Origin: Nocardioides albertanoniae
GTDB lineage: Bacteria; Actinomycetota; Actinomycetes; Propionibacteriales; Nocardioidaceae
Assembly: GCF_006716315.1 (NCBI RefSeq)
Contig: NZ_VFOV01000001.1
Location: forward strand, 788,501 to 852,500
Direction: 5' to 3'
Length of the DNA stretch: 64,000 bases
The notes below the pieces were generated by a model, which was given only the letters and a program-made list of their open reading frames with translations, had not been told where the DNA came from and searched no databases. Every line of letters begins with the position of its first letter. Positions within the stretch are counted from its first letter, which is position 1. Below are positions 59,184-64,000 of the stretch, piece after piece. The translations under genes and the position numbers were made by a program.

Positions 59184-61379
59184 TCAGCCTGTCGATGCGC
59201 GCCGGCGCTGCCGCTGCCGGGCGATCAGCGACGCCTGGAGATGGTTGGCGGCGTGGTTGCGGGTCCAGGATCCGTCGGGCCCCAGCACCCAGGCGTCGGT
59301 GGTCGGCTCGAAAGCCAGGTCGAAGAGCGCGCCGGCCTCCTCGACCAGATCGGCGGTGGGGAGGCGTACGAGCACCTCGACCCGGCGGTCGAGGTTGCGG
59401 TGCATCATGTCGGCCGAGCCGATCCACGCCGCGGGCCCGTCGCCGTCGTCGGTAGCGTCGTTCTCGAACCAGAAGATCCGCGAGTGCTCGAGGAACCGGC
59501 CGAGGATCGAGCGCACCTCGATGCTCTCGCTGAGCCCCGGCACACCCGGGCGGAGAGCGCAGATGCCACGCACCAGCAGCTGCACGGGCACGCCGGCCTG
59601 CGACGCCAGGTAGAGCGCGTCGATGACCGCCTCGTCGACCACGGAGTTGGCCTTCATCCGGATCCGGGCCGGCCTCCCGGCCAGGTGGTGCGCGATCTCG
59701 GCGTGGATCTGGTCGATGAGCCCACGGCGCACGCCGTCGGGAGCGACGAGCAGCTGCTCGTACGTCGCCTCGCGGCTCCAGCCGGAGAGGTTGTTGAACA
59801 GGTGGGCGATGTCTTCGCCGATGCCTTCGTTGGTGGTGATCAGCCCCATGTCCTCGTAGTGCCGGGAGGTCTTGGGGTTGTAGTTGCCGGTGCCGATGTG
59901 GGTGTAGCGGCGGATGGAGCCGTCGGGCTCCTCGCGCACCACCATCGCCAGCTTGCAGTGGGTCTTGAGGCCGACCAGGCCGTAGACGACGTGGCAGCCG
60001 GCCTGCTCGAGCTTGCGCGCCCAGCGGATGTTGGCCTGCTCGTCGAAGCGGGCCTTGATCTCGACCAGCACCAGCACCTGCTTGCCGGCCTCGGCGGCGT
60101 CGATCAGGGCATCGATGATGGGGGAGTCGCCCGAGGTGCGGTAGAGCGTCTGCTTGATCGCCAGCACCCGCGGGTCGGCGGCAGCCTGCTCGATGAAGCG
60201 CTGCACGCTGGTCGCGAACGAGTCGTAGGGATGCTGCAGGAGCACGTCGGCGCGACGGGCCGCCTTGAAGACGTCGACCGGCGCGGCCGACTCGACCGGC
60301 GCGAGCGACGGGTGGGTGCTCGGCACGAACGCGGGATACTTCAGCTGCTCCCGGTCGATGTCGGCGATGCCGTGCAGACCGCGCAGGTCGAGCGGGCCGG
60401 GCAGCCGGAAGACCTCCTTGTCGGAGATGCCGAGCTCGGAGACCAGCAGGTTGAGCGTGGAGTCGGTCATCGACTCCTGCACCTCGAGGCGTACGGGCGG
60501 GCCGAAGCGCCTGCGGAGCAGCTCCTTCTCCAGCGCGGTGAGGAGATTCTCGGTGTCGTCCTCCTCCACCTCCAGGTCTTCGTTGCGCGTGACCCGGAAG
60601 GTGTGCACCTCGATGATCTCCATGCCCGGGAACAGCTTCTGCAGCCGCTCGGCCATGACCTCCTCCAGCGGCACGAAGCGGTCGTTGCCCAGGGGCACGA
60701 AACGGCTGAAGATCGGCGGCACCTTCACCCGCGCGAAGTGCTTCTTCTTGGTCTTCGGGTCGCGGATCCGGACCGCGAGGTTCAGCGAGAGACCGGAGAT
60801 GTAGGGGAAGGGGTGGGCCGGGTCCACCGCGAGCGGGGTGAGCACCGGGTAGACCCGCTCCTTGAAGAGCTTCTTGCAGGCCTTGACCTCCTCCGGCGTC
60901 AGATCCTCCCAGTGCAGCAGCTGGATGCCCTCCTCGACGAGGGCCGGCTTGACCTGCTCGCGGAAGACCCGAGCGTGCCGCTCGGAGAGCTCGCGGGCCG
61001 TACGCCAGATCGCCTCGAGCACCTCGCGAGGCATCGTCCCCGAGGCTGCCCGCAGGGCCACGCCCGCCGCGATCCGACGCTTCAGGCCGGCGACGCGCAC
61101 CATGAAGAACTCGTCGAGGTTGGAGGTGAAGATGGCCAGGAAACGTACGCGTTCGAGCAGGGGCAGCGTCTCGTCCTCGGCCAGCTCCAGCACCCGCTCG
61201 TTGAACCGCAGCCAGGACAGCTCGCGGTCGAGGAAGCGGTCCTCGAACTTCTCGACCTCGGCCAGCGCCTCGTGGTCGGGGATGTATTCGGGCTCGACGT
61301 CGAAGGGCTGGTCGGGGACGGCGGTCAGGCTGACCGTGTCCTCCGCCGAGCGCGTCGGTGCCTGCGGGTCGAGACTCAT
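59184..61379 (-). CDS. ppk1: Polyphosphate kinase 1
   Basis: 731 residues. It polymerises ATP gamma-phosphate into polyphosphate. N-domain signature [20 protein letters not shown] and [20 protein letters not shown], head domain, then the catalytic domain with [20 protein letters not shown], the phospho-His motif [20 protein letters not shown] and a second conserved His region ([15 protein letters not shown]). The ATG at 61379 lies 6 nt after CACACT; an upstream ATG at 61403 is an alternative. A PHO-box-like GTTCACCCGGC lies 74-84 bp upstream. Confidence 0.95.
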   Translation of the reverse strand: MSLDPQAPTRSAEDTVSLTAVPDQPFDVEPEYIPDHEALAEVEKFEDRFLDRELSWLRFNERVLELAEDETLPLLERVRFLAIFTSNLDEFFMVRVAGLKRRIAAGVALRAASGTMPREVLEAIWRTARELSERHARVFREQVKPALVEEGIQLLHWEDLTPEEVKACKKLFKERVYPVLTPLAVDPAHPFPYISGLSLNLAVRIRDPKTKKKHFARVKVPPIFSRFVPLGNDRFVPLEEVMAERLQKLFPGMEIIEVHTFRVTRNEDLEVEEDDTENLLTALEKELLRRRFGPPVRLEVQESMTDSTLNLLVSELGISDKEVFRLPGPLDLRGLHGIADIDREQLKYPAFVPSTHPSLAPVESAAPVDVFKAARRADVLLQHPYDSFATSVQRFIEQAAADPRVLAIKQTLYRTSGDSPIIDALIDAAEAGKQVLVLVEIKARFDEQANIRWARKLEQAGCHVVYGLVGLKTHCKLAMVVREEPDGSIRRYTHIGTGNYNPKTSRHYEDMGLITTNEGIGEDIAHLFNNLSGWSREATYEQLLVAPDGVRRGLIDQIHAEIAHHLAGRPARIRMKANSVVDEAVIDALYLASQAGVPVQLLVRGICALRPGVPGLSESIEVRSILGRFLEHSRIFWFENDATDDGDGPAAWIGSADMMHRNLDRRVEVLVRLPTADLVEEAGALFDLAFEPTTDAWVLGPDGSWTRNHAANHLQASLIARQRQRRRASTG

Positions 61380-61452
61380 GGGGCCAGTGTGACGCACCGC
61401 CATGACCTTGCGGGAGACAAGATCCGAAATCTGAGGTTCGCCTGGTCTGCTC

Positions 61453-61463
61453 GCCGGGTGAAC
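61453..61463 (-). promoter_or_regulatory. Candidate PHO-box unit upstream of ppk1
   Basis: The minus strand reads GTTCACCCGGC, the full 11-bp consensus unit, but no good adjacent repeat was found. It lies between the divergent ppk1 and lipase-like genes. Confidence 0.4.
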
Positions 61464-61504
61464 TACCTGTTACATCGTGTCCGACTGGCCGGTAGTTTGA
61501 GCGC

Positions 61505-62563
61505 ATGGCGATTCTCAAGAGCGTGAAAGACCTGATCGAACCGTTGCTGGTCCCGGCGCTGGACCCGATCAAGGGCCGGCTGTTCACGACGGCGCTCAAC
61601 CTGCCCGGCACCGTGCAGCGCAAGATCGTCGGCAAGCCGGTGACGTACGACGGGCAGACGCTCGCGGTCGACACCCAGCTCATGCTCGCGCTGATGAAGG
61701 TCTCCGGCGAGCCGGACCCCTCGACCCTGCCGATCCCGAAGGGCCGGGTCGCGCTGCTGCGGCAGTCGCAGCTCGGCGGCGGTCACCAGGAGATCGGGTC
61801 GGTGCGCGAGCTCTGGGTCGCCGGTCTCAAGGCGAGGCTCTACTCGCCGACGGGCGCCTCGGGCAACGACCCGCTGCTGGTCTTCGTGCACGGTGGCGGC
61901 TTCATCTTCGGTGACCTGGACAGCCACGACGCCCCCTGCCGTCTGCTCGCCAGCGAGTCGGGGGTCAAGGTGCTCTCGATCGACTACCGGCTCGCTCCCG
62001 AGGCACCGTTCCCGGCGGCGTACGACGACTCCGTCGCGGCCTTCCGGTGGGCGGTCGACCATGCCGCCGAGCTCGGCGCCGACCGGTCCCGGATCGGGGT
62101 GGGCGGCGACTCGGCCGGCGGCAACCTGGCGGCCGGCGTCGCGCTCGCCGTCGGTGACGACTGCGCGTTCCAGCTGCTGATCTACCCCGTCACCCAGTCG
62201 GGGGAGGTCACGCAGAGCCGTAAGGACCTCGGCGAGGGCTTCTACCTGACCTCGGGGTTCATCGAGGCGGCCACCAGCAACTACCTGCCCGAGGGCACCG
62301 ACCTCTTCGATGCGCGCCACGCGCCGCTGCACGCCGACATCCCGGAGAGCGGCATCGCACCCGCCTACGTCGCGACCGCCGGCTTCGACCCGCTGCGCGA
62401 CGAGGGCGAGGCGTACGCCACCAAGCTCGGCGACGCCGGGGTCACGGTCACCCACAAGCGCTACGACGACCAGATCCACGGCTTCTTGAACGTGGTCGGC
62501 GCCGGCCGTACCGCCCGCGCCGCCGTCCTCGAGCTCGCTCAGGTGCTCAAGACCAACCTCTGA
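61505..62563 (+). CDS. HSL-type alpha/beta hydrolase (esterase/lipase)
   Basis: 352 residues. The hormone-sensitive-lipase oxyanion motif is FVHGGGFIFGDLDSHDAP, the nucleophile elbow is GVGGDSAGGNLAAGVALAV (Ser), the acid is in AGFDPLRDEGEAYA, and the base is His in YDDQIHGFLNVV. It hydrolyses short-to-medium acyl esters; the physiological substrate is unknown. TAGTTT lies 6 nt before the ATG (leaderless type). It is divergent from ppk1. Confidence 0.9.
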   Translation: MAILKSVKDLIEPLLVPALDPIKGRLFTTALNLPGTVQRKIVGKPVTYDGQTLAVDTQLMLALMKVSGEPDPSTLPIPKGRVALLRQSQLGGGHQEIGSVRELWVAGLKARLYSPTGASGNDPLLVFVHGGGFIFGDLDSHDAPCRLLASESGVKVLSIDYRLAPEAPFPAAYDDSVAAFRWAVDHAAELGADRSRIGVGGDSAGGNLAAGVALAVGDDCAFQLLIYPVTQSGEVTQSRKDLGEGFYLTSGFIEAATSNYLPEGTDLFDARHAPLHADIPESGIAPAYVATAGFDPLRDEGEAYATKLGDAGVTVTHKRYDDQIHGFLNVVGAGRTARAAVLELAQVLKTNL

Positions 62564-62568
62564 GCACA

Positions 62569-62629
62569 GAGCGGCTCGCTAGTGCGTAGCCGGCGACTGC
62601 GCCGCCGGATGCGTGCTAACGAGCCGCTC
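62569..62629. terminator. Convergent-gene hairpin
   Basis: Arms GAGCGGCTCG (62569-62578) and CGAGCCGCTC (62620-62629) pair perfectly, with further pairs inside. It overlaps the stop of the coiled-coil gene on the other strand. Confidence 0.6.
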
Positions 62630-64000
62630 AGCCGGCCATGTCGGGGCGCCAGCGGAGCACCTCGCGCTGGAAGGCCTCGGGGTCGACCATCGACTTGTCG
62701 ACCTTGACCGCACCGGCTTCGTCGGTGTTGAACTCGACGACCCACTCGTCGGTGGCCGGCTCACCCTTGATGGTGATGTCGGTGTGGGTGTCGTAGAGGT
62801 CGTAGGTGTGGCTCTGCTCGTCCTTGCGGACGTCGAGCACACCTTCCTCGGTGACGGTCACGGTGCTCTCGGTCATCAGCGACCCGTCTTCGGGGGCGAA
62901 GGTGCGGACGGTGAGCTTCTTGCCGTTGAGCTTCTCGCCGGAGTCGGTCGTCTCGGGCATGGTGGTGCCGGAGGCGGGCGTGTCGGCGCCGGGGATCTTG
63001 GTGGAGCCACCGGACACCTTGGCGCCGGGGAACTTGCCCGACTCGGCGAGCTTGACCGCCGCCAGCCAGCCGCTGGAGCGCTGGGGGAGTGCGTCGCTAG
63101 GGGTGTCGGGCAGGTCGAGCGGATCCGAGAGCGGGTCCTTCGACTGCTTCTTGCCGCCGTTCTTACCGCCGTTCTTGGCGCTCGAGCGCTCGGGCAGGGT
63201 CACCGGCGCGGTGGGCGGGCCGGCCTGGGGCGGTGCCGGTGAGGTGACCGGGGCGGGCGCGGTCGCCTTGGGCGGCTCGACGTCCGGGAGGTCGGCCGGG
63301 TCGGGAGCGTCCGGGATGGGAAGCTTCGCCTCCGGCGGCGAGGGAGTCGCCGCCAGGGTGAGCTCGAGGGCCTGCATCGCCCGCTTGTTGGTGCTGCCGC
63401 CCTTGACCGTGAGCATGACGGCCTCGCGCAGGTCGGCGAGCTGCTTGGCGAGCTGGGCGCTGCGCCGCTCGGCGATCTGACGGTCGCCGATGGCCCGCTC
63501 GACCAGCTCGGTGTTGTGCAGGATCGATGCCTCGACGGCCTGGCGGTCGATCGCCTTCTGGCCGGCGACCTCCTCGGCCTCGGTGCGCAGGCGTACGGCC
63601 TCGGCGGCCAGCTCCTGCACGTCGGCGAGACGGTTCATCATGTCGGTCATCCGGCGCTCGGCCTCGTCGCGCTCGATCGCCTGCTCGTTGACCAGCTCGG
63701 TCATCGACTCGTGCGCCGTACGCAGCGCGCGCTCGGCCGCGCGACGGCCCTCGTTGGCGTCGGTCGCAGCCCGCTCGGCGGCGCGGCGGCCCTCGAGGGC
63801 CTGGACGGCGAGGTCGGCGTGCTCGGAGGCGCGCTGGTCGGCCGCGATCCGGGCCCGGTTGGCGTTCTCCGCCGCCCGCTCTGCCTGCGAGGCGAGCTCG
63901 GTGAGCTCGCGGTAGCGGTCTTCGTTCTCGTTGGCTTCGCGCGCGGCGGCGGCAGCGAACTCGGCGTACTGCTTCGCGCTCTTCTCGGCCTCGAGCCGGG
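62628..64000 (-). CDS. Coiled-coil protein with unknown C-terminal domain (5' end outside window)
   Basis: The frame is open from the window edge to the stop at 62628-62630, giving about 457 residues. The first 200 visible residues are Ala/Glu/Arg-rich heptad-type coiled coil (LEGRRAAERAATDANEGRRA, VEASILHNTELVERAIGDRQ). A Pro/Lys-rich linker with KNGGKNGGKK follows, then a C-terminal beta-rich domain (VRTFAPEDGSLMTESTVTVT, DEWVVEFNTDEAGAVKVDKS). It probably has a structural or scaffolding role, but no family was recognised. An internal ATG at 63704 is not the start because the coiled coil continues upstream. Confidence 0.65.
   Translation of the reverse strand, partial: RLEAEKSAKQYAEFAAAAAREANENEDRYRELTELASQAERAAENANRARIAADQRASEHADLAVQALEGRRAAERAATDANEGRRAAERALRTAHESMTELVNEQAIERDEAERRMTDMMNRLADVQELAAEAVRLRTEAEEVAGQKAIDRQAVEASILHNTELVERAIGDRQIAERRSAQLAKQLADLREAVMLTVKGGSTNKRAMQALELTLAATPSPPEAKLPIPDAPDPADLPDVEPPKATAPAPVTSPAPPQAGPPTAPVTLPERSSAKNGGKNGGKKQSKDPLSDPLDLPDTPSDALPQRSSGWLAAVKLAESGKFPGAKVSGGSTKIPGADTPASGTTMPETTDSGEKLNGKKLTVRTFAPEDGSLMTESTVTVTEEGVLDVRKDEQSHTYDLYDTHTDITIKGEPATDEWVVEFNTDEAGAVKVDKSMVDPEAFQREVLRWRPDMAG

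Noticed and set aside
58461..61526. 1021-codon open frame antisense to DUF47 and ppk1
   Set aside because: It spans two well-recognised genes on the other strand and has no plausible domain; it is a codon-bias artefact.

Overview
The window is chromosomal DNA from a high-G+C Gram-positive bacterium, most likely a Nocardioides-type actinomycete. The support is the G+C-rich codon third positions, frequent GTG starts, a WhiB7-type regulator, a DUF3073 protein, a MacS-type (DUF5931) sensor kinase, a DUF222-HNH gene, an HTH/DUF5753 regulator, and many genes whose start codon lies 6-7 nt after a -10-like hexamer (leaderless style). No plasmid, phage or CRISPR signature was seen.

Layout. 1-20 kb: the start of a GAF-domain protein, purF-purM, a Tat-exported PhoX-like phosphatase, a DUF3073 protein, a very large zinc-ribbon membrane protein, tRNA-Phe and tRNA-Glu, a VOC protein, a MacS-like two-component system, then a DUF222-HNH gene bracketed by two inverted, foldable repeats. 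A membrane-anchored alpha/beta hydrolase, tRNA-Asp, a membrane protein with a structured leader, a PH-like protein and whiB7 follow. 20-31 kb: a zincin, an RsbW-like ATPase, type II NADH dehydrogenase, a three-gene hydrolase/metal-hydrolase/ferredoxin-reductase unit, GNAT, an IclR regulator divergent from a lower meta-cleavage operon (hydratase, acylating acetaldehyde dehydrogenase, aldolase), and an AbiEi/DUF559-like nuclease flanked by near-identical hairpins.

31-50 kb: regulator-plus-target pairs (NmrA-like/TetR, MFS/MarR, alpha/beta hydrolase/TetR), a DoxX/aldo-keto reductase pair, an atypical ABC ATPase, an AbgT transporter with nearby amidase, serine hydrolase and M20 amidohydrolase genes, a secreted 5'-nucleotidase, tRNA-Lys and an HTH/DUF5753 regulator. 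50-64 kb: a cold-shock protein, a 48-residue small protein, and a phosphate/polyphosphate island: mutT1-like, pstS-pstC-pstA-pstB, and on the other strand DUF47-pit and ppk1. A lipase-like hydrolase and a truncated coiled-coil protein end the window.

Phosphate acquisition is the main functional theme. PhoX and 5'-nucleotidase release phosphate outside the cell, Pst and Pit import it, and Ppk1 stores it. Sequences resembling 11-bp PHO-box repeats lie upstream of pstS, phoX and ppk1. The most unusual structures are the repeat pair around the DUF222-HNH gene, the hairpin pair around the DUF559-like gene, and two related micro-ORFs that overlap downstream start codons.
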